Assembly (NCBI GenBank): GCA_018873225.1
Contig: JAEILZ010000001.1
Coordinates: 6,634,001 to 6,698,000 of the forward strand
Direction: 5' to 3'
Origin: [Phialemoniopsis] sp. UDSM-2020
Taxonomy: Eukaryota > Ascomycota > Sordariomycetes > Thyridiales > Thyridiaceae
DNA length: 64,000 nucleotides
The notes beneath the pieces are model-generated. The model ran no database searches and was not told the DNA's origin. It worked only from the letters and a program-made list of their open reading frames with translations. The translations under genes and the position numbers were made by a program. Positions 35,018 to 47,888 of the stretch are shown here, piece by piece (within the stretch, counting starts at the first letter, position 1; each line of letters starts with the position of its first letter).

Positions 35018-35981
35018 GGTGGACTGTAAAGCAAATAATCACAATGGCTTTTCAACCTAATGACGTATGGCCTTGTGATTGATGATACTTGATACTGGTG
35101 CTATTCTTCATGCTTTGCAAAGGGTTGTGAAGGAGGCACTCCTTATATATTTACAATTCGATGCGCCAACCCAGTGGCCCGGGCCAATGGGAGCATATAG
35201 CGAGCATCTCCATTAGCAAACTATGCAGACCTCATAGTCCAGATGACTCGTCTTCAAGGCGATACGATAGACCTTCACACGGTCTCGAGAGGGGAAACGC
35301 TGTCAAGTGCCGTCTAAAGTGATAAGCTGACCCATTCTTCGCCCATCTCTCAAAGACGATTGGTGCAAGATAAGCCCCACCCTGGGGTATGATTCGCGGA
35401 ATGGGCTCAAAGAACCGACCCGCGGATAGATTTCCCTGAAAGGGTTTAGTGCCCTCTTTTCTTCTTACGTTTTCGCGGGGTTATGGTGACCCGTTGTGTT
35501 AGTGGCGTAGTAATGTGCTGGAAGCGCGATAAGACTTCGGGAGGACAAGCTGATAGGAGAGACACGGAGTTAGCTTGGAGTTCTTTCGGGGCTTGCCGGG
35601 GCCGTCAGAACGACGAGATATCTATCAATGGTTTCAATTGCATTTGTCAAGAATATCGTCGCAATATCTCCATTTGGGTCCACTACTCCACACATATCCG
35701 GGTTAGGCCCTGCCCCCGAGCAACATCGTAGCAGTTTCCAATTAATGGAGGATCTCACCTCGACTACTACTTTTGTCAAATCGCTATCACAAAGGTTACC
35801 AGAAGAATATTGAAGAAGTGCCACAGAGCCTTGTAAATTTTCAGGCAGGCGTTGTTGACCCTCAAGTACTTAGATATAGATTCGGAGCATGACAGTCCCG
35901 TGGACTACTCACATCTCGCGAGGAACCTAACCACTAAGCCAACTTTCTGCTCGAAACCTCTCGAAGCCCCGCTAGGCATGA
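35018..35981. other. Intergenic, 964 bp
   Basis: Promoter side of the amine oxidase and 3' side of the GH27 gene, both minus strand. Apart from the TATA-like element no feature was recognised. Confidence 0.5.
35143..35150 (-). promoter_or_regulatory. TATA-like element of the copper amine oxidase gene
   Basis: Reads atatataagg on the minus strand about 130 bp upstream of the ATG at 35017. Confidence 0.45.
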
Positions 35982-37867
35982 TCATTCGAAAACCTCGAAG
36001 CCGACAAGATCAGGAGCATACTGCCCATCCGTGGCTGCGCGAAACACCACCGTGTTATCACCAGCTTTGAAGCCATCCACCTCAATTTGCAAACGGCCGG
36101 TGTCGTACCAGTTCCCTCCGGAGATCGGGAAAGCCCAGCGCTTCGCCTTACCGCCGTTGACCGAGATGGTCATGTTGCGCGTGTTGGAGCCGTCTGCCCA
36201 GGCGCTGTCGGTCGCAATGTCGTAATTGATAAAGTCGACTCCCAGCAGCTTCGTGCCTGCCGTGGTGGCCTTGACAGCACTGAAGGTCACGGCAGCTGCC
36301 GAAGAGCCCAGGCCAATGTAGCCCACTTTGGAGTGCGACGGGAGGCACTGCGTGCTGGAGCACGTCGTCTTGGTCGCGGCGCCGGACAGCGCGGCGTCGG
36401 TTGCCGTGTGATATCCGGTAGACTTTGGTGCCGTATTACTCTTTACCACATTGGACAAGACCAACAGCTGAAGCTGGTGGGCCGCGAGTGTCTTGCTGTA
36501 GACGCCTGTGATGGTGCCTAGGTTCTGTGCGGCCCAGACATCTCGCGCGGTGGCCGAGCTGACGGCCAAGACGGAGGCCAAGTTCACGGAGATCAGGGTA
36601 CTGCTGTTCTTCCAGTTTGCCAGGCCGACGACGAGGCGCCCGCCTGACAAGTTCCCCACAAACACGTCCCACTGTTCCTCGGTGTAGCGGCGAACGAGCC
36701 GGGCCTGCTCGCCAAGAGAGTCTTGGTTCAGAGCAATGACTTCAGAGTTGCCCAGGATCGAGAGAGACTGGGAGGTGGTCAGGGATGTACTTGCTGGTGC
36801 ACCCATGATTAAGGGCGACTTCATGATGGCCCACAGCCCAAAATGAAATCGCTCCTCTTCATAAGAAAGGGCTCCTAGACCGACGCTTTCATGAATGATC
36901 AGCATCAGAAATTGTACTCTTACCCTACAGCATTCCCAATGCAGCTTGTCTTACTCACATCAGCATATCCATGTCCGGGTAAGCGCCGGGCTTCGTGTAC
37001 TTGTAATAAGGGACTACCTCGTTCGCGATGCGCCATATGCTCTTCCAATTGTTCTGGATGTCGTTGCTGACCCTCCACGACTCCGCAATGGCTGATGCCC
37101 TACATCTTTTAGTCAGCCACGCGTACAACCAGCAAGGAGGATGTCTTTACCAAATGCCGATATCCTCGCCGATGCCCCACTGGCATACCTGGTAAACGAA
37201 GTTTCTTGATGCTGCACCCAGCGCCTTGGCCATGGTCTGGAAGCGCGCCGGAGACACAGCGACCGGGGAAGTGTTGTCTACCATGGTAGTATTGGAAGTC
37301 GAATAGCAGTTATCGTATCTGCAGTATGTTAGTGAGACCACCACCGCAGACACAAGCTTTTGTACTGACTTGAGTGAGTCAGCGCCCCAGCTGTTGAAGG
37401 AGTTGGCATCCGTAGTCTCATGATCTGGGACCCTGTAAGCTGAATGGCTATCAAATGCAAATTATCAACGACATACTGAGCGATGCCGGCTGGTCGGTCG
37501 AGCCGCACTGGTAATAGCCTCCGCCCGAGTAAACCCCAAACTTCAGACCGAGGCCATGGATATAGTCTCCAAGTGCCTTGCCGCCAGAGGGAAACAGCGT
37601 CGGATTCCAGACTAGCTGACCGGATGCATCTCGATGGTCGGCGTTCCATCCGCAGTCGGTCGTCACCCATTTGTAGCCCAGCTTGTCGAACCCCAGGTTC
37701 ACCAGTCCTTGGGCATTGGACTTGACAATAGTCTCACTCGGCTTGCAGTTGTAGTAGTTGTATGAGTTCCAGCCCATGACGGGTGTCGAAGTGCGAACGA
37801 CTGTAGCCGCTGCCGTGCCTAAGAGGCCTCCCGCAGCCAAAAGCACGAGGGTGGCTTGAGTCTCCAT
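35982..37867 (-). CDS. Secreted GH27 alpha-galactosidase with C-terminal sugar-binding-like domain
   Basis: Hydrolyses terminal alpha-galactosyl residues from galactomannan or raffinose-type sugars. Deduced exons are complement(35982..36885, 36959..37099, 37151..37318, 37370..37439, 37477..37867), giving 557 residues. A signal peptide (METQATLVLLAAGGLLGTAA) is followed by VMGWNSYNYYNCKPSE and YKWVTTDCGWNADHRD. The nucleophile is Asp156 in LKYDNCY and the acid/base is Asp223 in SWRVSNDI. YPDMDMLIVGLGALSYEEE is rebuilt across the last intron. After the barrel and its beta domain, about 140 residues (VGYIGLGSSAAAVTFSAV onward) resemble a CBM35-like carbohydrate-binding module. The first intron is odd: the frame needs a removed length of 1 modulo 3, met only by a 37 nt intron (37440-37476), below the normal minimum. 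A missed signal or an indel is possible. Confidence 0.88.
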
Positions 37868-38478
37868 GATTTTGCAATACAGCTACAGAGGGCAAATTGA
37901 ACTGGAGTTACCGACTTCAAGATAGTCATCGGGTTTTAAATCGCTGGAGCCGGTGCCTACCTTCTCGTATGGTCGCACGAGCTGACCCAACCGTCCACCT
38001 CGGCTTGAGTTCTGCGATGAGCTCCACAGGTCGACTGGGCTGTACACCGTTACAACACAAGACGGGGACTAATTTATCAAAGCCAATGATGTTGCAAGCT
38101 GTCCTCCGCTGTTAGGCAATCGATCAACTAGCCATGACTGCATCCAAACCACATTGTGGCAAAGGGCAAGCAATGTCGGGTGTTTCCCCGCATGGAGTGT
38201 TACGTCGTAGAAGCGCGCCTCTCACGAACCGGATCGGCGGGGATGCCGGAACCGATGATTGCCCAATATGAGCTGCGCGCACTAAGACTTTCCGATCTAT
38301 TATAGGGGACAGTAAGGCTCTATGCCAGCACGCTTTTGGTACGTTCGCGAAGGACACAAGTTATCTATGAGAATTGAAGGCGGATGGCATAGAGATTCCC
38401 AGACTGGCGACTTGCATTCATATCGGCACAGGGAATTACGGCCCTCATCGGGCTTAAAGTCTCGTTATCAGCGCTTGA
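37868..38478. other. Intergenic, 611 bp
   Basis: Promoter side of GH27 and 3' side of HET gene 2. No feature was recognised. Confidence 0.5.
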
Positions 38479-40623
38479 CTAGATTACGGTAATTGTTCTT
38501 CGTGGCCCAGAGTCCATATGATCTGCAAAGCGTCCTGAAGAATCCCGGACATAGCCGACCCTTTCATAACAATCGGGCCTCGTTGGTGATCTTCCCAGCG
38601 CAAGAAAACTCCAGATGACTTGCACATCTGTGTTATGTCTTCCTGATCGTCTGTTTGACTTGCCGAGATAAAAGAGGTAAATCGGCGTCCCCGCCTGGGT
38701 CAAGGTCATTGATGAACTGGACGACGACCTGCGAACCGACGCCTCTACTGTACCATCGCAATGGACCACGTTGAATTCCTCCAGCCGCGTGTCCGCAAAG
38801 AATCGTATCTTCTCATTGTTCCACAGTGCAGAGTATGTGCCACCCTGTCCTGACTGTCCGGGATGATAAACGAGTGATGCTTCCAAAAGGTGTCCCTGGA
38901 CAGTGATCTCTGCACTGTGCACTCGGCCTAGGGGATTCTTGCCGATCACTCCCCACTTGCTGCTGATGATGGTGCCTCCAGGGACCCAGGACTTCCAATC
39001 CGACTTAATGTCGAAGACGAACCCTGATTCGACCGAGGCCCAGGAAAAGGTTGGAGCCCGATACTCCTGTAGTGCATCTCGTTGCTGAGAGGTACTGGCA
39101 ACATACCAGGTCAGGTCCAGCATTACGTTGTCCTCCCATATTCCAGCGATGTAGGCCGACCCAGTATTCGTCTGTATGACTTTTGCTAGTCCGGATAGAG
39201 CTGGGAGCTTGTCCTGCGCAAATGTGATGGATCTGTCGTCGTAGTCTTCGACGAGCTGCTGCCACTTCTGAAACGCGGCCATTGGCGTGTTGATGGTGAG
39301 CACGGATGTAAAAGCCATTGAAGAACTGAACTTGTCCATAGACTGACACTCGCACGACTTTTGCGAGAGGCAGTGACATTCTAGCTCGTTCTCAGAGTAT
39401 GTCACTAGTCTCGTCGACAGGAGCTTCTCCTGAAAAGTCCATGCTCGAAGACTAAGCGGATCATATTGTATTGACAGGTGAGCTTCCCCGTCGGGTATCT
39501 GTCGAGCTGCAAGGCTTGTTCGCTGACCGTGCTCGTTGCACCACTCAATCTCGACCGGCGGCGGATAGTCTGCGGCTGGGTGCTGGTAGTGAAGGAATCC
39601 GTCCGAACTGGCGGCGGCGGTTGCGGCCGCCAACGTCAGAGTTGCATTCTCATAGACCGAGGCCATCCTGGATGACTCAATCTCCCAGTCACTTGTCGAG
39701 TCCTGGATGATGCACAGGGCATCCACCCAGAGATACTGAAACCCCAAGGTTCGAGTGACGGTGATAGCATCCTGAATAGTCCGAGGCAACACTGATATCT
39801 CGATACCCTGCTTCATGGCGTGCAGGTTGGATGTCTTCATAGTGACCGCCTGTGATTTACCCCAGCAGTAGCTCAGAGCAACATACTGGCTCGTTGACCT
39901 CTCTGTAGTCTCCAACAGGCGCACTTGAGACTCATGCTGCTGGCCGACATCTATCACTCGCGTCGGCGGGTATGACGGGCCCTGTTTGCAAAGTGCATGT
40001 TGATTGCCACATCTTTCCATGCAGGAGGATATGAAGTCAAACGCCTCTTGTGACCCTGCATGCTTGCTAAGGGCACTGCTCTGCGTAATGCCTTCCCAGG
40101 CAGGATGTTTACCTTGTGATCCGCTGTCAGTTCGGGCGGACACGATGATGCCTCACGCCGACTTACCCACCGGGGTGTATAATTGAATGCTTATCGATTC
40201 GGAAGGTAATAGTATGACACATTCGCATGGGGTAGACAGTCGCAGGAGGACTATGGACTGGTCATCAACCTCACCCCCATAGTGTTTCACTATCTTCAAC
40301 ACAGCGTTGCACTTGAGGCAGCCGCGTCGTCCTGAAGTCTGGAACTCTTCCACTTTTCGCAACCTTGTGCTGAGGTCACTGAGTGATTGGACATCCCTTT
40401 TGCCATCTTGCGGTGTATCGATGGCAACCTTGAAGTCAAGATTGAGACAGACGTCGCAAGGCATAACTGAAGACAGCAGCTCGTCATGCGGCGGAAAGGT
40501 ATACATGTGCGAAGTGTGCTCCGCTGAGGGAGATATCAGCTGCGGGGTAAAGCCCTCCACCTCAAGGACCTATCATTTACGTCTTTCGCCTACTTAGGTA
40601 TGTTAGATACTAACCTTCGCCAT
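38479..40623 (-). CDS. HET-domain protein 2
   Basis: Second incompatibility-type protein, 681 residues with deduced exons complement(38479..40112, 40167..40569, 40615..40623). The first exon is only ATGGCGAAG. It is proposed because the next exon has no ATG before residue ~20 of its frame, and a 45 nt intron with gatag acceptor joins MAKVLEVEGFTPQL. A 54 nt intron at 40113-40166 gives TPVGKHPAWEGI. A Cys-rich segment with CDVCLNLDF and GCLKCNAVLK precedes the HET domain, a common arrangement. HET motifs are YVALSYCWGKSQ, LGFQYLWVDALCIIQDS and MASVYENATLTLAAATA. The C-terminal 280 residues are variable, as is usual in the family. It is divergent from the NLP gene. Confidence 0.86.
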
Positions 40624-41264
40624 AATTCGTTGCTATAGGCTCCAAGATCGACGAGATCCCTCGACTTGAGATATACCTTGAAAAGAGAGCACAGAGCTCA
40701 GTGAATGAGAAACTCAAGTATTATGACAGGGAGTGCACGTATGTCATTTCCTACCGACGCTTTGCTTTCTTTAGCGCCCCGTGCGGGACCGGGAGTTGCT
40801 CTGCATTCGGTAACCATGCCGGCGCTCGCATTGAAAATGTAACTACCGACGGCCCAGTCAACACCCACATGGGCCAGTGATTGCAGTACGCGATCCGCTC
40901 CCTGAGGGCCTCCGGTCATTGCACGTGTCAATGTGCGTCACAGCTTCTCCAAGATTCGCAAAATGCAAGGCTTCGTCCTAGTTTCCATTTTCTTCAGAGC
41001 CACCGATACGGGTTGCATTGCAGGGATGGTTGGATGCACACGGGATCTGAGCCATGCATACCATAGGGTAGGCGACTGAAAGAAATCTTGTAGCTACCCC
41101 GGAGCTTTACGTGGACCCTTGTCGGGTGTGACCGTCTCGAGGCATAACGTCCAATTTCGCGCTGAAGCTGGGCTACAGTCAGTGCCTGCGTTGCACCTGG
41201 CGATGGTTATAACACGAAGATCCTCCGGCCTTGAATACGATGAACGCAATGTCTAACCACCGAC
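40624..41264. promoter_or_regulatory. Divergent upstream region of HET gene 2 and NLP gene
   Basis: 641 bp between outward-pointing start codons. No distinct element was recognised. Confidence 0.4.
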
Positions 41265-42059
41265 ATGTCAGCAACGCTGCGCGCCGCTCTCCTGTCGATC
41301 ATCGCGGCCTCGGTCGGCGTCAGCGCCGCGCCGCTCGAGCCGCGCGCCGTGATTGATTCGGATGCCGTAGTCGGGTTCCCACAGACCGTTCCTAGCGGCG
41401 TTTACGGGGCCAATTACCTGCGCTTCAAGCCGTGGCTCAAAGTCGTCAACGGCTGCGTCCCCTTCCCTGCCGTCGACTCGACAGGCAATACCGGGTAAGT
41501 GAACCCCTGGCCACTTAGAATAGAAAAAGATAGAGCACACGGCTTACACCTCCTCTCTCCCCACCGTAGAGGTGGCCTCGCACCCACAGGTTCTTCCAAC
41601 GGCGGCTGCTCCAGCAGCACGGGACAGGTTTACGTGCGCGGCGGCGCGTACAACGGCCGCTACGCGCTCATGTACTCGTGGTACATGCCCAAGGACTCGC
41701 CCTCGTCGGGCCTCGGGCACCGCCACGACTGGGAGTGCGCCGTCGTGTGGGTCGACGACGCGACAAAGTCGGCGCCGACGATCGTCGCGCTGTCGGCCTC
41801 GGCGCACGGCGACTTTGACACGGTCACGAGCGGCTTCGAGCTCGACGGCACGCGGCCCAAGATCCAGTACTTTAGCAACTGGCCCGTCAACCACCAGCTC
41901 GGCTTCACGTCGACCCAGGGCGGCGAGCAGCCGCTGGTGGCTTGGGAGTCGCTGACAGAGGCGGCGCGGACGGCACTCACCAACACGGACTTTGGGTCTG
42001 CCAACGTTCCTTTCAAGGATGCCAATTTCATAAACAACCTGGCCAAGGCGTCGCCATAG
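41265..42059 (+). CDS. NPP1-type necrosis- and ethylene-inducing-like protein (NLP)
   Basis: Secreted protein of the NLP family, which in many members acts on plant plasma membranes. Exons are join(41265..41494, 41570..42059), giving 239 residues. A signal peptide (LRAALLSIIAASVGVSAA) is followed by a short propeptide-like stretch. The family heptapeptide GHRHDWE is intact at residues 126-132, and two Cys (C64 and C90) are spaced as in type 1 NLPs. The length and single intron are normal, and nothing suggests it is broken. Non-cytotoxic NLPs also exist, so toxicity cannot be asserted. Neighbours (HET gene, MFS pump) do not define its role. Confidence 0.93.
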
Positions 42060-43597
42060 ACAGTGCGAGAGTATTACAACCAGTAGTGTAGTGTAGCTGT
42101 AGGGCGCTGTTTAAGACTTGATGCCCCAGTTGGTCTACTTAGTCGGAAGATCAAAGCCCTTCCGCAATCTTCAATAGCTTGTGTACCGACTGTTATACCG
42201 TTTGAATAGACCCATCACGGAATATCTTGTGAGAAACAAGCCAGCTGTGGTCTGGCCATCATCGAGGACACCCTTGACCACTACGTACTATCTCATGATC
42301 TGAGAAGTAGCTTGCCCAACCCTTGATCAATGAGATCCTTTTTAATCACCCTCCTTGAGCGCTGAAAGCTCTTTCAAGTTAATGTTCACTAGGTTCTCTT
42401 GTCTTGAAATGCGTAAACTCCCAAATGTGGGATGAAGCCGACTTCTGGGATCGAGAACAAAAGTAAGACAAGCTTGGAACACCGCGCACGAACGTAACGG
42501 GCCAACGCATCTACTCCAGTCTGAACCAATCTGCCGAGTCTCTCACTGGAGAAGGAATCATCATCAATGTCCAGGCGCAAAGTTCGTTTGCTCGAATGCC
42601 AAGTATGTTAGCTTTTACTATTCGGAAAACTAAATTTTAGCTTCTCGGACGAAAGGGGCCACCCACCAGCTGGCAAGATGAACTTTTCATTGCGTGACTG
42701 AATTGCAATGAGAGACCTTACTACTAGTCTTCAAGACGATGTTTGAACGACGGTCTTGGTGTTGTGGTTCCATCTAAATATTTACGGCTACCCCCGCGTT
42801 CCGGAAAATGGTGGCCGTGTTGAGGAAGTCGTATTTTCCCCAATTCCCCAGATGGACCATGATCTGCAAGGAATCTCGGAGTCTCGGAACTTGACCAGTG
42901 CGACACACACCAATGGTTGGTCTCCTTGGCATTGCACCATGCCATTCAGAGCAATTGGCTGATCTTTACTTAGCACATTGATCGTTGGAGACTTTGGGTG
43001 GCTTTGTACGGCATGCACATGTTGTACTTGTGGCTCGCATCTACTTTGTTGGCTACCGTCCCAGGTCGCGCAGGGATCACGTCGTAGTCATGTTCCATAG
43101 TTCAACAATACAGAAACTTTGGCCTAAGGCCTGTTCACGGATACCCGAGGTGGTACCGCAAGGTTGTAAAGAGAATGCCTTTTAGCACACGAATTGATAT
43201 CATCTTACCTCATTCATTGAAGCAGAGATTCCACATGCCATACCCCAGACTGGTCTAGATCCCAGCCGCATGTCCCGGCGCCATGTTTTCGTAGGAAATC
43301 CGGGGTCGGTTTACCCCAAGATTTTGGACAACGCGTAGTTCCCCCATGGGTCTCATTTCCCGAGCTGGAGTCGCCTTAGATCTGGGGCACAGCGCAACCC
43401 AACACAGGTCGCCCGCACGACCCGATCATGCATAACCTCAATTCCTCCCCTCTAGCTATAACTTGACACCTATCCTGTCTTGTTGAGATCGTCTTCCATG
43501 TCCCCGCATATGTAGCTGCATCCATCACTCGATACAGCCTCATCAATCTCACATATCAGCTTCAAGACTCGAGACTAGAGAGCATCGAATCAACACT
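42060..43597. other. Intergenic, 1.54 kb
   Basis: 3' side of NLP and promoter side of the TRI12-like transporter, both plus strand. Only short chance frames; no transposon, repeat or RNA gene was seen. Confidence 0.5.
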
Positions 43598-45582
43598 ATG
43601 GCCGACAAGGCACCACACGATAACGACCATGTCGAGTCCGGCTCCACCGACCATGCAACGCGTGTCATGACCACTCAGTCGGAGGGTGGCATCGTTGGCT
43701 ACGAGACGGATTTCGATTCCCTGCCCAAGGGTTACTTCTACAGCAGATTCTTTCTGGGATCTATGCTGGCCACGGGCCTGGGCATGTGGGCTGCCACCGC
43801 GTCCTTTGTAAGTGTACTCTCATTGATTGGCTTGATGTTTCGCGTTTATCTAACGGCATGGCGTTCTATAGGGCTACGCCGCACCAATCCTGACCATCAT
43901 CAATGAGGACATCGGCCCCGATGCCCGCTACACGTGGATCTCGCTCGTCTACAACGCCGTGCTGGCCGTCGGCCTCGCGCTCGTCGGGCGCCTGACCGAC
44001 ATTTTCGGCCGCCGCTACTGGTTCATCGGCGGCGGCGTCATCGGCGTCGTGGGCGCCATCGTCTGCGCGCTCGCCAAGAACATCCCCATGCTCATCGGCG
44101 GCAACGTCCTCCTCGCCATGTCGAGCGCCGCGCAGCTGTCCTTCCCCTACATCATGGGCGAGCTCGTGCCCATGCAGTACCGCTACATCGGCAACGCCGC
44201 GCTCTACTTCTTCACCATCCCCGGCTCCGGGTTCGGCCCCTCGGTCACGTACGCCTTCATCGGCCACTACCCCTCCGTCGGCTGGCGCGGCATCTACTGG
44301 TTCCTCCTGGCCGTCGAGGGCGCCGCGCTGCTCTGCTGGGTCTGCTTCTACTTCCCGCCCAGCTTCCAGAAGAAGCACGCCGGCGAGCAGAATGCGAGCA
44401 AGATGTACTGGATCAAGCATTTCGACTACGTCGGGCTCATCCTATTTAGCGGTGGCTTCGTTGTGTTTCTGCTTGGTCTGAGCTGGGGCGGTGCTGTGTA
44501 CCCCTGGAAGTCGGCTGCGACGATCTCTGCGATCGTGGTCGGCTTCGTGACGCTCGTTGTCTTCGTCCTGTGGGAGGTCTACGCCCCTCTCAAGGAGCCT
44601 GTCATCCCTATGCATCTGTTCCAAAATCGGGACTGGTGGGTATCTTGCGTGCTTCTTGGCCTTGGCGCCGGAGTGTATTATGCCTTCGCTATCATTTGTA
44701 AATCTTCTTATCATCCACGACAGTCAAAACATTTGCTGACCTAGTCTCTAGGGCCCATGCAAGCCTCTGTCATGTATAGCAATGGCAACCTCGACAACCT
44801 TGGCGTGATTTCGTCCATCATTGGTATCGGCATCATCAGCGGCCAGATCATCGGCGGCATGCTCTGCAAGACCCTGGGCAAGGCCAAGTTTCAGGTGATG
44901 GCTGTGCTCATCATCGGCGGTGCCTTCCTCGGCTGTAAGTCTCTATATCTCATTTGCAAAGCCTCGGGCGACAAGTTGACTAACAACCATTCTCCCTCCT
45001 ACAGGCATGGCCGTTACCACCCCAGACACTAAGCCCACGGCCATCGCGCTCATCTTCCTCGGCTGCTTCTTCGTCGGCTGGAACGAGTCCATCTGCATGA
45101 CCAACGCCACCATCTGCGTCCACGACCAGCGCGAGATCGGCATCGCCGGCGGCATGGCCGGCTCAATCCGCGCCGCCATCTGCGCCGTCCTCGTCGCCAT
45201 CTACAGCACCGTCCTGACCAACCGCCTGACCTCCACCGTCGCCTCCGAGGTGCCCGCCGCCCTGACCGGCGCCGGCCTGCCCGCGTCATCGGTCCCGGGC
45301 TTCCTGCAGGCCGTCGCGGCGGGCACCCCGGACGCTTTCGCTGCTGTCCCGGGCATCTCGGACCGTATCGTCGAGATCGGCGTCCGCGCGTACAAGGTTG
45401 CCAACGCCGACGCGTTCCGGACCGTGTATCTCGTCAGCATCGCGTTCAGCGGCCTGGCCATCATCTTGACCTTCTTCGCGCCCAACACGGAGAAGCTCAT
45501 GAACCAGAAGGTCGTTGCCACGCTCAACAACGAAGACCGCGCCGTCGACTATGCGGCTGAGAAGAAGATGGTGGATGCGTGA
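43598..45582 (+). CDS. MFS transporter, TRI12/DHA2-type (14 membrane segments)
   Basis: Proton-driven exporter or siderophore/toxin-type transporter in the plasma membrane. Exons are join(43598..43807, 43872..44697, 44752..44934, 45005..45582), giving 598 residues. Introns of 54-70 nt restore MWAATASFGYAAPILTIINE, FAIIWPMQASVMYSNG and FLGCMAVTTPDT. VGRLTDIFGRRYWFIGGGV is motif A after helix 2. A long extracellular loop near residues 470-520 (PAALTGAGLPASSVPGFLQA) is typical of the TRI12/siderophore-transporter group. Its substrate is unknown. It is convergent with a Zn2Cys6 gene 160 bp downstream. Confidence 0.9.
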
Positions 45583-45742
45583 AAGAAAAGACTGGATAAT
45601 AAGGACATGTGTTCTATTGTTTGTTGGATTGCCGCGAAGTTGTCGCGCCTGGAAAGCCAGTGATAATGTAAAAAAGCCGAAGCAGATGCTGTTTCTATCA
45701 CCAATCAAGGGTAGTCACTGAAATAATTACCATAATGTGCTT

Positions 45743-47888
45743 TCATGACCAGTGGTTCTCCAGACCTTCTGCATCCAAAGACCCCGAGCCGCGCATTAGG
45801 TTGTCGAAAAATGCCATGTCGACCCCCTGGAGAGTCCAGTCATCACCGTCCATTAGACCAGGTGTCAGCCCGGCAGACGGGAGCTCTAAGATGGGGTCTT
45901 CTCGGCCCAGTGTATTGCCAGTTTGCCGCACGAGCGTCTCTTGGTGCGGTGCTTGCAACCCCTGAGATACTGGAGTCTGTCGGCAAAGGTTGATAATGCC
46001 AAGATGTGGAATGTCCAAGCGAAGATGGCCGTCTTTCTCGCTGCTTTCGCTGCGAATATCAGCCGTCCCTGGAACACTTGCAGCGGTGGTGTAAGTAGCG
46101 CCATCCGCCACCTCTGCCTCAATATCGAGCAACCGCCGGACGATCATAGCGCTCTTGGCATTGATCGCATCATTGTTCGCCCGAGCGACAGCATCCATCC
46201 GGTCCAGCGCTTCTTCAAGAAGCGCACGGTCACTCAGCCGCTGATGAGCTAGAACGTTCGCAGGTCGTCGAGTCTGCTGAGCATCGATATGTGCTAGTCC
46301 TATCGTCATGGCTCCTAACAATGCGAAGAAGTCTACGGGCCGGGAGCATGACGATGTCGGGTTGAATGTGCGGTGAGTAATGAAACGATCCAAGATCTCC
46401 CGACCAGCATTGACGCAGGTCAGCCTCGAGTACTCTTTGTTTGGAACGTCGACGGTGCGACGTAGCATATGGGGTAAATGGAGCTGGATCAACAGGCTGT
46501 AGTAGTAGACCTGGGTTCCCAGGCGAAGTGTTTCGAGGAAGGTGTCTGGCCTACCCAAGGACAGGCCACGGAGATTCACCGGCCGCCAGAAGCCGGAGGG
46601 CATGCTTCTTGCCGCTTGCAAGAGTTGCTCATCAATCCCTTGTGTTACTGTAAGTTCGCTAGGTGAAAACGCATGCTCGTTGCGCTCTAGGATATGGTAT
46701 GCGATGGTTGTGAGGGTGCGCTCGAACCTGCCGAGGGGGATTTCGTCGTGCAGCGTCGATTGCATTCCCACATCCGGATCGGATGTGCCCTGAGGCAGAC
46801 CGAGCAGCAAGCTCAGGTAGCGGTCCATATGCACAATGCGAAACCACATGACCTCTGGCCTAGCATCGGAGTCTGGTTCAAGGCGTTTCACAGCGGGGAT
46901 ATGAGAGCGATGAAGGCCCATTAGCTGAGCTGCCGTCATGGCCCTGCGGTGGACGTACCATGCCTTCCGAAGGTTGCCGCAGTTCGTCTCGAACACGCCC
47001 TCGAGAATGATGCAAGTCAGACCCTCTATGGAGTCTTGCATGTCTTGCTGAGTTGTCACCCATAATGACGCAGCTGCCACCAAGCGACTCGAGATGGCTT
47101 CTCGTGGCTCGGATAGTCCATCAAAGTTCTCCCCTGCTGGACTTTGAAGGGTGATGGCAAGAATGAGCATGGATTTGGCCACGATAGCAGGATGGCTGGC
47201 GGGAGATGGGAGTGAAACCTTCGAGGGCAGTGAGAGTGCCTCGAGATTCAGTCTGCTCGGTGGCTGCGTGATCACGGCATGGTTGTAGAGCGAAGTCCGG
47301 GCGCTCTCCTTGAGGATGATCTCGCAGTCTCCGGGGGAAGGAAAGGCTTCGAATAAGTGCCGAAGAGTCGACCCGCCCTCTGGAGGGCAGATAATGGCGT
47401 CTGAGATCGGGGTAGGAAGCGAGAGAGGCGTGAGACCCTAAGGACTTTTAGCTAAGCAAATTCGCGGCTGATCTGAGCTGACTGGCATGTGTTTGTGTAG
47501 GGTGACGCACTTGAGATGTTTGATATCGTCCACTTTCGAAATCCGGAGGATCGACACTTGTCCTCCCGTCACGGAGCGTCTCTGCCCTGGAATCCAAACT
47601 CTCTCGAGCTAGGAACTCTTTGACAAAATCTTCCACTTTGGATATACGGTGGCCGAGATGCCTGCTACCCAGTCTTGCCGGAGACAGCTCTTCGGGCATG
47701 TCCTGGCTGACACAGACTGCCCGTCGGCGCTGGCACCCAAGGCAGATGTTGTCATCGGAAGACGCGAATACGCACTTAATCTTGCGCCGCTTGCACTCCC
47801 AGCATGAGTGAGTTCCCTTACGAACCTTTCTCCGTCGCGCCGCCCGCTCTTGGCCAAGAGAGATCTCGGCTTGATCGGAGGACATCAT
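45743..47888 (-). CDS. Zn2Cys6 fungal transcription factor
   Basis: Nuclear regulator of 690 residues, exons complement(45743..47437, 47511..47888). The cluster has Cys at 29, 32, 39, 49, 52 and 59 (CWECKRRKIKC ... CLGCQRRRAVC). The 73 nt intron (gtgcgt donor, ccttag acceptor) sits between the cluster region and the fungal-specific domain, joining TSQGLTPLSLPTP. That domain shows CIILEGVFETNCGNLRKAW, AMTAAQLMGLHRS and VMWFRIVHMDRYLSLLLGLP. Transcribed divergently from an MFS transporter with 496 bp between starts, which makes that transporter a likely target. Confidence 0.9.

Noticed and set aside
27252..45582. Trichothecene gene cluster suggested by TRI5-like and TRI12-like genes
   Set aside because: The two genes are 15 kb apart, separated by unrelated genes, and no other TRI gene is present; both families are broad.
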